Of a DNA stretch of 64,000 bases, positions 8,470-16,234 are shown one piece after another. This stretch comes from Burkholderia sp. Bp9142. GTDB lineage: Bacteria; Pseudomonadota; Gammaproteobacteria; Burkholderiales; Burkholderiaceae. The stretch covers positions 180,987-244,986 of the forward strand of contig NZ_QTPP01000007.1 of the NCBI RefSeq assembly GCF_003853415.1. Direction: 5' to 3'. Every line of letters starts with the position of its first letter. Within the stretch, counting starts at the first letter, position 1. The position numbers were made by a program, and so were the translations under genes. Below the pieces are notes generated by a model. That model ran no database searches. It was not told where the DNA came from and saw only the letters and a program-made list of their open reading frames with translations.

Positions 8470-9231
8470 TTAGCGTCCGCCGCCGACGTCGAGCAGGGCG
8501 CCCGTCGTGTATGACGCCGCATCGCCGAGCAGCCAGACGATCGCTTCGGCGATCTCCGCCGCTTCGCCTGCGCGGCCGAGCGGCGCTTGAGCGCCGAGGC
8601 GCGCTGCGCGACCCGGCTGGCCGCCGCTCGCATGGATTTCCGTCTCGATCAGGCCGGGGCGTACCGCGTTGACGCGCACGCCGTGCGGGCCGAGTTCCTT
8701 CGCGAGGCCGATCGTCAGCGAATCGACCGCGCCCTTCGAGCCTGCGTAGTCGACGTATTCGTTCGGCGAGCCGAGCCGGGACGCGATCGACGACACGTTG
8801 ACGATGGCGCCGCCGCGCCCGCCGCGATCGGTGGACAGCCGGCGCGCCGCTTCGCGCGCGCATAGGTAAGCGCCGAGTACGTTGGTGTCGAACATCCGCC
8901 GCAGCCGGTCGAGCGGCATGTCGGCGAGCGGCATCGACGGCGCGACGATCCCCGCATTGTTGACGAGCGCGTCGAGGCGGCCGAACGCTGCCGTGACCGT
9001 ATCGAACATGGCGATGACGTCCGCCTCGTTCCCGACGTCGCCGGCGACGACGCACGCGCGTGCGCCGGCGTCGCGAACGGCTTGTGCGGTCAGTTCGGCT
9101 GCCGCCGCGTCGCGCGCGTAGTTGATGCCGACGTCCCAGCCGCGCTCGGCCGCGAGCACGGCGGTCGCGCGGCCGATGCCGCGGCTCGCGCCGGTGATGA
9201 GGACGGCCTTGCGATCGGACGGTGCGGGCAT
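8470..9231 (-). CDS. SDR family oxidoreductase
   Basis: A 253-residue classical short-chain dehydrogenase/reductase with a Rossmann fold. The cofactor motif TGASRGIG lies at residues 13-20, NNAG follows at about 92, then the catalytic serine (VSS) and YAGSK, and finally VRPGxIxT after strand beta-6. Close relatives are annotated as glucose or 3-oxoacyl reductases; the substrate is not evident. A GGGAG precedes the ATG. It starts 22 bases after the LOG family gene ends, so it probably belongs to a TetR-LOG-SDR operon. Confidence 0.87.
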   Translation of the reverse strand: MPAPSDRKAVLITGASRGIGRATAVLAAERGWDVGINYARDAAAAELTAQAVRDAGARACVVAGDVGNEADVIAMFDTVTAAFGRLDALVNNAGIVAPSMPLADMPLDRLRRMFDTNVLGAYLCAREAARRLSTDRGGRGGAIVNVSSIASRLGSPNEYVDYAGSKGAVDSLTIGLAKELGPHGVRVNAVRPGLIETEIHASGGQPGRAARLGAQAPLGRAGEAAEIAEAIVWLLGDAASYTTGALLDVGGGR

Positions 9232-9253
9232 TGCGCGAGGCTCCCGGTGAGCG

Positions 9254-9835
9254 TTACTTGGCCGCGTCGGGCGCCCACTTGTCGCGGGCGGGCGGCTGGT
9301 AGCGGCGCAGCTGGTCGATCAGCGCGACCGGTTCGGAGTCGACGCACAGCGCGTCGAAGTAGGCCGGACGCATGAAGCCTTCCTCGACCGTGTGGCGCAG
9401 CAGCGCGATCAGCGGATCGTAGAACGAATCGATGTTGTACAGCGCGACGGCCTTGCGGTGATAGCCGAGCTGCGCCCACGTATACACCTCGAACAGCTCT
9501 TCGAGCGTGCCGGCGCCGCCGGGCATCGCGACGAACGCGTCGGAGAGGTCGGCCATCATCTTCTTGCGATGGTGCATGTCGGGCACGACGTGCAGTTCGG
9601 ACAACCCGGTATGGCCGACTTCCTTGTCGACGAGCAGCTCGGGGATCACGCCGACCGCACGGCCGCCGGCGGCCATCACTTCATCGGCGATCACACCCAT
9701 CAGGCCGACACGGCCGCCGCCGTAGACGAGCGTGAGGCCCGCATCGACGAGTGCGCGGCCGAACGCGCGCGCGGCGTCCGCATAGACGGGCCGCACGCCG
9801 GACGACGAGCCGCAGTAAACGCAGACTGCCTTCAT
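9254..9835 (-). CDS. LOG family nucleotide phosphoribohydrolase
   Basis: A 193-residue Rossmann-type protein of the LONELY GUY family. It begins MKAVCVYCGSSSG, has VYGGGRVGLMG (about residues 38-48) and the active-site motif PGGAGTLEELFEVYTWAQLG (about 110-129). LOG enzymes release the base from nucleoside 5'-monophosphates such as AMP or cytokinin ribotides. The ATG overlaps the stop of the TetR gene (ATGA at 9832-9835), so both are on one transcript. Bacterial substrates outside plant associates are mostly AMP-like; cytokinin production is possible but unproven. Confidence 0.9.
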   Translation of the reverse strand: MKAVCVYCGSSSGVRPVYADAARAFGRALVDAGLTLVYGGGRVGLMGVIADEVMAAGGRAVGVIPELLVDKEVGHTGLSELHVVPDMHHRKKMMADLSDAFVAMPGGAGTLEELFEVYTWAQLGYHRKAVALYNIDSFYDPLIALLRHTVEEGFMRPAYFDALCVDSEPVALIDQLRRYQPPARDKWAPDAAK

Positions 9836-10587
9836 TGTTTCGTATCCTTCGCGGCGGGCCTGGCGGCGACCGGGCTGCCCGCGGGCCGCGGCGAACCATC
9901 GCGCGGCGGCAGGTAGTCGGTGAACTGGCGCTTGGGCAGCTTGCCGGAGACGAGATCGTCGAACAGCTGGCGCGAACGGCCGCGCAGGTACGGGGCCATC
10001 ACCGAGATCACGTGCATGCTCACCTGGTGCAGTTCTTCGCGGATCGCGTCCTGGTCGTTGTACTTGCGCGGATGCATCACGTACTGATACGACAGCCAGT
10101 AGGTCGAGATCACGGCCATGTTGGTGGCGATCACTTCGATCTCGGCGGGCGTCGCGACCATTTCGGCGTCGGACACGAGCAGTTCGCACATGTCGTGCGC
10201 GAAGCGCACCTTGTGGCTGATGATCTGCTTGAAGTGCGTCTCGAGCGTGCGGTTGCGCGCGAGCAGGTCGTTGAGGTCGCGATATAGGAACCGGTAGGTC
10301 CACATGAAGTCGGCCATGTACTGCAGGTACGACCAGGTCTCGTCGATCGTCGGACGGTGATCTTCGGGGAAGCGCAGCCGCCGTTCGATCTGCTGCTCGA
10401 ACTGCGCGAAGATGCTGTTGATGATGTCGTCCTTGTTGCGGAAATGGTAGTACAGGTTGCCTGGACTGATTTCCATTTCCTCGGCGATCGTCGTGGTGGT
10501 GACGTTCGGCTCGCCGATCTCGTTGAAGAGTTTCAACGACAACTCGAGAATCCGTTCGCGCGTGCGGCGGGGAGGTTTCGCTTCCAT
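9832..10587 (-). CDS. TetR/AcrR family transcriptional regulator
   Basis: A 251-residue repressor with an N-terminal TetR helix-turn-helix (about residues 9-55; motifs TRERILELSLKLFNEIG and GNLYYHFRNKDDII). An all-helical ligand domain with several aromatic residues follows, then a proline- and alanine-rich tail of about 30 residues. It is the first gene of an apparent operon with the LOG and SDR genes, which are natural candidates for its control. The ligand is unknown. The long C-terminal tail is slightly unusual for the family. Confidence 0.88.
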   Translation of the reverse strand: MEAKPPRRTRERILELSLKLFNEIGEPNVTTTTIAEEMEISPGNLYYHFRNKDDIINSIFAQFEQQIERRLRFPEDHRPTIDETWSYLQYMADFMWTYRFLYRDLNDLLARNRTLETHFKQIISHKVRFAHDMCELLVSDAEMVATPAEIEVIATNMAVISTYWLSYQYVMHPRKYNDQDAIREELHQVSMHVISVMAPYLRGRSRQLFDDLVSGKLPKRQFTDYLPPRDGSPRPAGSPVAARPAAKDTKQ

Positions 10588-10681
10588 GTCGTCCGGCCCT
10601 GTGTGTGCCGGACTGGCGGGCGCTGCAATCGATGCTGCGAGATTCGTCCGGCGCGGGTTGCTGTTCTAAGTCTGGCGGACG

Positions 10682-10687
10682 ATTATA
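10682..10687 (-). promoter_or_regulatory. Candidate -10 box for the TetR-LOG-SDR operon
   Basis: On the minus strand this reads TATAAT, about 95 bases before the TetR start. No good -35 sequence stands at 16-18 bases, so an activator or a non-sigma70 form is possible. No clear palindromic operator was found beside it. Confidence 0.35.
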
Positions 10688-10779
10688 AACCGCTGTTTCC
10701 TTACACCGGGCGCATTTCGTGATCGCGATGCGTTCCGCGCATGGTGCGCCGCCGCATGCGGGCGCTGCGGACGGTGCCG

Positions 10780-11316
10780 CTAGAAGCCGAGCCAGCGCGC
10801 GACGACCGGCCCGAGCACGAAGCCCCACGTCGTCACGCACGCGAACAGCGCGACCGTGACCGCCGCGCTGCCGAGGTCCTTCGCGCGCTTCGACAGTTCG
10901 TGGCGCTCGAGCGAGATGCGGTCGATCGCGGCCTCGACGCTCGAGTTCAGCAGCTCGACGATCAGCACCAGCAGCACCGACGCGATCAGCAGCGCGCGCG
11001 ATGCGGCCGGGACCGGTGAGAACGCAGCGATCGGCAGCATCAGCGCGGCGAGCGTGAGCTCCTGGCGGAACGCGCTTTCCTCGCGGATCGCGACGCGAAA
11101 CCCGTTCAGCGAATGCTTGAGCGCGTACCACGCGCGCGTGATGCCGCGGTGGCGCTTGTACGGGTTCGGCGGCAGCGGCGCCAGACGATCGTCGGGGCCG
11201 AGCGGTTCGTGCGGGTGCACGTCCGCGTCGGCGTGCGGCTCTTCTTCGTCGAACGGACGATGCGGTTGCGCCGTCGCGGCAGGGGGCGGGGTCTTGTCGT
11301 TCAGGTCTCGTTTCAA
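10780..11316 (-). CDS. dgkA: Diacylglycerol kinase (DgkA family)
   Basis: A 178-residue integral membrane kinase that converts diacylglycerol to phosphatidic acid. The C-terminal 115 residues match DgkA: a surface helix ending in REESAFRQE, three membrane helices, and the active-site segment ELLNSSVEAAIDRI...HELSKRAKDLGSAAV. A hydrophilic N-terminal extension of about 55 residues, rich in Pro, His and acidic residues, is absent from E. coli DgkA. The start is a TTG overlapping the stop of the glycosyltransferase (TTGA), since no ATG occurs before the membrane helices. It is the third gene of the plcP-agt-like operon. Confidence 0.9.
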   Translation of the reverse strand: MKRDLNDKTPPPAATAQPHRPFDEEEPHADADVHPHEPLGPDDRLAPLPPNPYKRHRGITRAWYALKHSLNGFRVAIREESAFRQELTLAALMLPIAAFSPVPAASRALLIASVLLVLIVELLNSSVEAAIDRISLERHELSKRAKDLGSAAVTVALFACVTTWGFVLGPVVARWLGF

Positions 11317-12347
11317 ACGGCGGCACCTTCGGCGGGCGAGTACGCGGTCTTCGGCAGCGGCTTCAGATGCGACGCGAACTGCTCGGATGCCGCGCGCCAC
11401 GAAAAGCGTTCGGCCCACGCGCGGGCAGTCTCGCGTTCGATCTTCAGCGCCTCGAGGCAGGCTTCCTGCAGGTCTTCATGCATCGCGCCGGCATTGCCCC
11501 CGCCGAGCACGTCGATCGGGCCCGTCACGGGGTACGCGGCGACCGGTGTGCCGCACGCGAGCGCCTCCAGCAGCACGAGGCCGAACGTGTCGGTGCGACT
11601 CGGGAACACGAACACGTCGGCCGCAGCATACACCTTGGCGAGCTCGGCTTGCGACAGTACGCCGAGATAGTTCGCTTCCGGATAGCGCGATTTCAGCTCG
11701 GCCAGCGCCGGGCCCTCGCCCGCGACCCACTTCGAGCCGGGCAGGTCGAGGCGCAGGAATGCCTCGACGTTCTTCTCGATCGCGACACGGCCCACGTACA
11801 GGAAGATCGGCCGCGCGGTATTGAGCACCTTCGACTCCATCGGCCGGAAAATGTCGAGATCGACGCCGCGCGTCCACAGCACGACGTTCGTGAAGCCGAA
11901 CTTCTCGAGATCCTGCTTGACGACCGGGGTCGGCGCCATCACCGCGAGCGACGGCCCGTGGAACCAGTGCAGGAACTTGTAGGTCGCCGACAGCGGGATG
12001 CCGAAGCGTGCCTGCACGTATTCCGGAAAGCGCGTGTGATACGCGGTCGTGTACGGCAGCTTGCGCGCGCGCGCATAGCGGCGCGCGGCGAGGCCGAGCG
12101 GGCCTTCGGTCGCGATGTGCAGCGCGTCCGGTGCGAACGCATCGATGCGGGCGCGCAGCTTGCGGTACGGCAGGATCGACAGGCGAATCTCGGGGTAGGT
12201 CGGGCACGGCACCGTGCGGAATTCCAGCGGCGTCAGCATTTCGACCCGGTGGCCGAGCGCGGTGAGTTCGCGGGAGGTGCTCTTCAGCGTGCGCACGACG
12301 CCGTTGACCTGCGGTTCCCACGCATCGGTGACGATCATGATCTTCAT
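11313..12347 (-). CDS. GT4 family glycosyltransferase, probable diacylglycerol glycosyltransferase (Agt-like)
   Basis: A 344-residue GT-B enzyme. The N-terminal domain opens MKIMIVTDAWEPQVNGVVRT and includes FRTVPCPTYPEIRLSI (about residues 43-58). The C-terminal domain carries the nucleotide-sugar E-x7-E region within FVFPSRTDTFGLVLLEALACGTPVAA (about 248-273). This N-terminal signature matches the glycosyltransferases found beside PlcP in bacteria that remodel membrane lipids, where they add a sugar to diacylglycerol. It sits 30 bases after the PlcP-like gene and overlaps dgkA, so enzymes that make and use diacylglycerol are neighbours. The sugar donor is unknown. Confidence 0.85.
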   Translation of the reverse strand: MKIMIVTDAWEPQVNGVVRTLKSTSRELTALGHRVEMLTPLEFRTVPCPTYPEIRLSILPYRKLRARIDAFAPDALHIATEGPLGLAARRYARARKLPYTTAYHTRFPEYVQARFGIPLSATYKFLHWFHGPSLAVMAPTPVVKQDLEKFGFTNVVLWTRGVDLDIFRPMESKVLNTARPIFLYVGRVAIEKNVEAFLRLDLPGSKWVAGEGPALAELKSRYPEANYLGVLSQAELAKVYAAADVFVFPSRTDTFGLVLLEALACGTPVAAYPVTGPIDVLGGGNAGAMHEDLQEACLEALKIERETARAWAERFSWRAASEQFASHLKPLPKTAYSPAEGAAV

Positions 12348-12377
12348 CGCGGCATGTGTCCTGTAAGTGGAGTTGTG

Positions 12378-13316
12378 TCAGGCGGTGGCCTTGGCCTTGC
12401 GCGACGGGGCTGCTGACGGCGCGGTGCGCATCGCCGTCCAGTAGACGATCTTCAGTTCGCCTTCCATCGTTTCGACGAGCGCGGACAGGCTCTCGACCCA
12501 GTCGCCGTCGTTGCAGTACAGCACGCCGTCGATGTCGCGGATCTCCGCCTTGTGGATGTGTCCGCACACGACGCCGTCACAGCCGCGGCGGCGCGCTTCG
12601 TCGGTCATCACGGTCTCGAACTGCGAGATGAAGTTCACCGCGTTCTTCACCTGGTGCTTCAGGTACTGCGACAGCGACCAGTACTGGAAGCCCAGCCGGC
12701 TGCGGATCCGGTTGAACCAGCGGTTCAGCACGAGGATCAGCGTGTAGAGCGTGTCGCCGAGATACGCGAGCCATTTCGCGTGCTGGATCACGCCGTCGAA
12801 CAGGTCGCCGTGCACGATCCACAAACGTTTGCCCGCGAGCGTCGTGTGAAACGCCTCGCCGCGCACCTGGATGTCGCCGAACGCGAGGTCGCAGAACTGC
12901 CGCGCGCCTTCGTCGTGGTTGCCGGGGATGTAGACCACCTGCGTGCCCTTGCGCGCCTTGCGCAGGACCTTCTGCACGACGTCGTTGTGTGCCTGCGGCC
13001 AGTACCAGCCCTTCTTCAGCTGCCAGCCGTCGATGATGTCGCCGACGAGGTACAGGTACTCCGAATCGTTGTGACGCAGGAAGTCGAGCAGGTACGGCGC
13101 CTGGCAGCCGCTGGAGCCGAGATGGATGTCGGACAGCCAGATCGTGCGGTAGCGATGCGTGGACGGTTCGTGATCGTCATGCTGCGTGGCGTGCGCGGCC
13201 GTCGGCTCGTGCGGCGAAAGGGCATCGGTTGCGGCCGAGCCGGACAGGAAGGCGGTGACGGCGCGGGCGCCGAGCGGTTGACGGAACAGGGAGGTCGCGG
13301 ACGTTTTCTGGCCCAT
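12378..13316 (-). CDS. plcP: PlcP-like metallophosphoesterase (UDP-diacylglucosamine hydrolase superfamily)
   Basis: A 312-residue calcineurin-type phosphoesterase. Metal ligands are SDIHLG (D63, H65), GDIIDGW (D93), GNHDEG, HGDLFDG and CGHIHKAE, in that order. The segments WYWPQAHNDVVQKVLRKARKG and QYWSLSQYLKHQVKNAVNFI resemble the phospholipase C PlcP of Sinorhizobium more than LpxH. PlcP removes phosphate-bearing headgroups from phospholipids to leave diacylglycerol. An N-terminal extension of about 55 residues is low in complexity. A candidate Pho box lies 47 bases upstream. LpxH-like activity cannot be excluded from sequence alone. Confidence 0.82.
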   Translation of the reverse strand: MGQKTSATSLFRQPLGARAVTAFLSGSAATDALSPHEPTAAHATQHDDHEPSTHRYRTIWLSDIHLGSSGCQAPYLLDFLRHNDSEYLYLVGDIIDGWQLKKGWYWPQAHNDVVQKVLRKARKGTQVVYIPGNHDEGARQFCDLAFGDIQVRGEAFHTTLAGKRLWIVHGDLFDGVIQHAKWLAYLGDTLYTLILVLNRWFNRIRSRLGFQYWSLSQYLKHQVKNAVNFISQFETVMTDEARRRGCDGVVCGHIHKAEIRDIDGVLYCNDGDWVESLSALVETMEGELKIVYWTAMRTAPSAAPSRKAKATA

Positions 13317-13362
13317 GCATGACTCGCGCCGGTTGACATTACCGGCATTGCGCCATGCGGGC

Positions 13363-13380
13363 GTGACCATGCCGTGACAG
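13363..13380 (-). promoter_or_regulatory. Candidate Pho box upstream of the plcP-like operon
   Basis: On the minus strand the sequence reads CTGTCAC-GGCA-TGGTCAC. The first 7-mer matches the PhoB half-site CTGTCAT at six of seven bases; the second keeps the GTCA core at exactly the expected 11-base period. A possible -10 TAATGT lies at 13336-13341, and the coding start is at 13316. The second half-site is weak, so the call is moderate. Confidence 0.5.
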
Positions 13381-13595
13381 TCACGAGACGTTCTTATTAC
13401 TGTCGTTGCGGCGTATTTAGCAGTGAATGCCGGGAGGTTGTGCAACCTGCCGAACCGACTGGTCTGTCACGATCGTGCAGGCCGCGCGGGGCGGCCATGC
13501 GGGCGTTTTCGAGGGGTTTCGTCTGACGGATGCGCGGATGTGCGGATGTGCGGAGCCGGGGCCGGGGCCGCGGTTGCGCGGACTGCGCGGGCGCG

Positions 13596-14105
13596 TCAGC
13601 GCGGAATCGCGACGACGCGCGTGCGCGCGAGGCGGTCGTGCGGGAACTGGCGATCGGCGTGCAGGCGGGCGGCGCCGGCCCATGCGACGATCCAGGCGGC
13701 GCCGAGCGCGAGCGTGACGGGCACCGACAGGCCGAGCAGCGGATGCAGCGCGAGCGGCGGCAGGAACCACAGCCAGCCGAGCGCATAGCGGACGAGCGCA
13801 TGCGCGGCGTTCAGCGGGCGGCCGCTCGACGATTCGAGCCGCAGCCGCCAGGTTTTCATCGGCAGCGTCTGGCCGCCGTGGGTCCAGAACCAGACGAAGT
13901 ACGCGCCGACGACGAGCGCGATCCACGCGGCGAGGAGATTGTGATGGACGAGGCCGTTGCGTTGCTGCGTCGCGAGGCTGAAGGCGAGGCCCGCGAAGAA
14001 CACGACGCCGAACAGCAGCACGGCTTCGTACAGCATCGCCGCGAGGCGCCGCCGCACGGACGGCGCGGCGACGGCCGCGGCCTGGGGGGCGGGGGCGCTC
14101 GCCAC
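13596..14105 (-). CDS. RDD family membrane protein
   Basis: A 169-residue inner-membrane protein with the RDD fold. It has SVRRRLAAMLYEAVLLFGV near the N terminus (the R...D/E positions of the family), a second helix, the QTLPMKTWRLRLE motif (about residues 79-91), and a third and fourth helix ending in HDRLARTRVV. RDD proteins are of mixed or unknown function; some act as ion exchangers. It is the last gene of the sigma-DUF3619-DUF3106-RDD operon, 6 bases after the DUF3106 stop. The start is the first ATG in frame. Confidence 0.85.
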   Translation of the reverse strand: MASAPAPQAAAVAAPSVRRRLAAMLYEAVLLFGVVFFAGLAFSLATQQRNGLVHHNLLAAWIALVVGAYFVWFWTHGGQTLPMKTWRLRLESSSGRPLNAAHALVRYALGWLWFLPPLALHPLLGLSVPVTLALGAAWIVAWAGAARLHADRQFPHDRLARTRVVAIPR

Positions 14106-14111
14106 GGCCGC

Positions 14112-14870
14112 TCAGGAGCCCTTGAACATCGACGGCGCGTCGGCCGGCGACACGGGCGTGACAGTCGCAGGCGCGGGTGCGGGGCCGGACGTGGATGACG
14201 CCGCCACCGGCGGCGCGCCGGCACCGGCCGATGCGGGCAACGGCGCCGGCGCGGGGCTGCTTGCCGGATGCTCGTGCGAATTGACGAGGCGGCGCACGTC
14301 GCGGTCGGCGGCGACCGTCGGCGGCGCGCTGACGACGCTCGGCCGGCGGCGGCGCTCGGTCGCGGCGAGGCGCTGCTTCTGTTCTTCGGGCAATTGCTGG
14401 TAGGCCTTCCACGCGCGCTCGCGCGCCTGCGCGGACAGTTCCTTCGCGCTCTGGTAGTTTTCGCGCGCGACCCGGCGCTGCTCGGGCGTCATCCGCGCCC
14501 ACTCGGACATCCTGTCCTGCAGATGTTTCTGCTCGTCAGGCGTCAATTTCGCGAAACGCGATGCGATCTTCAGCCATTTGCGCTTGCGTGCATCGCTGAA
14601 GCCGTCCCACTGGTCGGCGAACGGCGCGAGCGCCGCGTGTTGCGCGGGCGTCAAGCGTGCCCACGACAGCGGGCCGTTGGCGGCCGGCATCGGCAGCGGG
14701 GCGAGTTCGGTGGTCAGCCCGGCGGCGGTCGAGGTCGGCGCGGGCGCGCTGCTGGCCGCGGCGGAGACCGCCGCGGGGGGCGGGTTGAATCGGGAATAGG
14801 TGGCGACGTAGGAAACGGCGATCGCGATCACGCATCCGAAAAATACGGCCAGGCCGCGCTTCTGACTCAC
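14112..14870 (-). CDS. DUF3106 domain-containing membrane-anchored protein
   Basis: A 252-residue protein with one N-terminal helix (about residues 6-22) and a predicted periplasmic region. The central part contains repeated W-x-x-L-x-P-x-(Q/E)-x-x motifs, for example RLTPAQHAALAPFADQWDG and FAKLTPDEQKHLQDRMSEW, which define DUF3106. The tail is rich in Pro and Ala. The GTG start at 14870 follows a GAGGGG; no ATG is in frame before the helix. Function is unknown. The repeats suggest a helical periplasmic sensor or chaperone-like domain, by analogy with CpxP-type LTxxQ motifs; this is inference. Confidence 0.8.
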   Translation of the reverse strand: MSQKRGLAVFFGCVIAIAVSYVATYSRFNPPPAAVSAAASSAPAPTSTAAGLTTELAPLPMPAANGPLSWARLTPAQHAALAPFADQWDGFSDARKRKWLKIASRFAKLTPDEQKHLQDRMSEWARMTPEQRRVARENYQSAKELSAQARERAWKAYQQLPEEQKQRLAATERRRRPSVVSAPPTVAADRDVRRLVNSHEHPASSPAPAPLPASAGAGAPPVAASSTSGPAPAPATVTPVSPADAPSMFKGS

Positions 14871-14896
14871 CCGTGCGATCCCCTCGTTATTGTCTG

Positions 14897-15322
14897 TTAG
14901 CGTGCGTGCGAAAGATACGCGTTGAACCCGTGATCGAGATACGCGTTGAGCGGCAGGTCGTCGCTGAGCATCGCCGCGTCGATGTCGGCGAGCTCGGCGG
15001 TGCGCTGCATGTCTTCCCAGTAGGCGATACCGACGAGCCCCGCGAGCAGCAGCGCGAGCGGCCAGGCGCGCAGCAGGCGGCGCGCGAACGACGTCTGCGG
15101 GCGGCTCGCGGGCGGTGTGCCGTAGGTGCCGGCCGCACCGGCGAAGGCGGGCACGAACACCGGCGCGGTCGCGGCTTCCGGCTTCTTGCGCGCGAGCGCG
15201 GCCCGGCGCGCGACGGCCAGGCGATCGGTGGTCGCGGCAGGCAGTGCCGCGGCACGTTCGTCCAGCGCGCGACCGACCTTCAGCGCGAATTCGTGTTCTC
15301 GATTTACGGGAGTGGAGCTCAT
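14897..15322 (-). CDS. DUF3619 membrane protein, candidate anti-sigma factor
   Basis: A 141-residue protein. The cytoplasmic part (about residues 1-85) contains EHEFALKVGRALDERAAALP, a single helix lies at about 91-107 (LRAWPLALLLAGLVGIAYW), and a short periplasmic tail ends in DLPLNAYLDHGFNAYLSH. That layout, and the 4-base overlap (ATGA) with the sigma factor gene, are typical of membrane anti-sigma factors, although DUF3619 has no proven role known to me. The start at 15322 is the ATG that overlaps the sigma factor stop. Confidence 0.8.
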   Translation of the reverse strand: MSSTPVNREHEFALKVGRALDERAAALPAATTDRLAVARRAALARKKPEAATAPVFVPAFAGAAGTYGTPPASRPQTSFARRLLRAWPLALLLAGLVGIAYWEDMQRTAELADIDAAMLSDDLPLNAYLDHGFNAYLSHAR

Positions 15323-15882
15323 AGCGTGATTCCTTTGGCCTTGAGCGCTTGCGCCAGGGTGTGGGTGGCTCGCGAGCAGTGCGTCTTGACGCTGCCTTCG
15401 GAGCACCCCATTGCGGCGGCAGTCTCGGCGACATCCATATCTTCCCAATAACGCATCAGGAAGGCTTCCCGTTGACGTGTCGGAAGTTTCTGGATTTCTT
15501 CGTCGATCAGGGCCAGAACCTGCTCCCGCTCGAGGCGGTGCTCGGTGCTCTCGACACCCGCATTGTCGTCCGCGGATTCGAGCGTTTCCAGCGGATCGAA
15601 GTCTTCGTCGTCCGTGTTGTTGAGCGACGAGAAGAGCGTGACCCAGGTATTGCGGACCTTCTGCCGGCGGAACCAGTCGTGGATCGCGTTCTGCAGGATC
15701 CGCTGGAACAGCAGCGGCAGCTCGGCCGCCGGCCGGTCGCCGTATTTCTCCGCCAGCTTGATCATCGCGTCCTGCACGATGTCGAGCGACGCATCGTCGT
15801 CACGCACGGCGTACGCAGCCTGCTTGAACGCGCGCCTTTCGACGCCCGCCAGAAAGTCGGCGAGTTCCTTGTCTGATGCCAT
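15319..15882 (-). CDS. ECF-type RNA polymerase sigma factor
   Basis: A 187-residue sigma-70 family factor with regions 2 and 4 only. Region 2 includes DIVQDAMIKLAEKYGDRP and QNAIHDWFRRQKVRN (the -10 binding helix, about residues 71-90). An acidic linker follows (NNTDDEDFDPLET). Region 4 has LPTRQREAFLMRYWEDMDVAETAAAMGCSEGSVKTH, the -35 recognition helix-turn-helix. The start at 15882 is the first ATG giving a normal ECF length. It leads an operon with DUF3619, DUF3106 and RDD genes and is divergent from ilvI. Confidence 0.9.
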   Translation of the reverse strand: MASDKELADFLAGVERRAFKQAAYAVRDDDASLDIVQDAMIKLAEKYGDRPAAELPLLFQRILQNAIHDWFRRQKVRNTWVTLFSSLNNTDDEDFDPLETLESADDNAGVESTEHRLEREQVLALIDEEIQKLPTRQREAFLMRYWEDMDVAETAAAMGCSEGSVKTHCSRATHTLAQALKAKGITL

Positions 15883-16234
15883 TCCGTAAAGGTATGCGCT
15901 GCGGACTGCGGCGTGTGAAAGGTCGAAAAATTTCGTAAAACCCGCGGATGCTAACAAATTTTCGCGCGACTTGGCACCGGTTGCGGCGTGCTACGTTGCG
16001 CGCGAGCCGCGTCCGCGGGCCGCCGGGCGGGGGCCATGATGCGCTGCGGGATATTTTGCTTGACGACCCAATCATGACCCGCTATCGTCAATGATTCGCA
16101 ACATGAAGTGATGGTCTCATTTGAGGCTGGCCCAAGAAGCCCGCCCTTCAAACTGGACGCGCCGCTTGAACCCGAGCCACAAGCCCGGCAGAGAGCACCC
16201 GATCAATTTTTTGCCGAAAATTCGAAAGGTCAAA
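15883..16234. other. 352-base intergenic region between the sigma operon and ilvI
   Basis: It holds the ilvI promoter (16060-16088, separate entry) and an approximately 140-base ilv leader. The leader shows no branched-chain-rich leader peptide: the only short frame after the promoter (16091-16111, MIRNMK) has one Ile. No terminator hairpin is evident, and the last 30 bases before ilvI are AT-rich. The left part must carry the sigma operon promoter, which I could not place. Confidence 0.5.
16060..16088 (+). promoter_or_regulatory. Promoter of the ilvI-ilvH-ilvC operon
   Basis: TTGACG at 16060-16065 and TATCGT at 16083-16088 are separated by an ideal 17 bases, giving a start site near 16095. 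The 5' leader is about 140 bases long. Confidence 0.65.

Noticed and set aside
9836..11326. Upstream continuation of the LOG frame across the TetR and kinase genes
   Set aside because: It is out of frame with the real genes there. The conserved LOG start is at 9835.
16091..16111. Six-residue frame after the ilv promoter as a leader peptide
   Set aside because: It has only one Ile and no Val or Leu, and no alternative hairpins follow. It does not fit attenuation.
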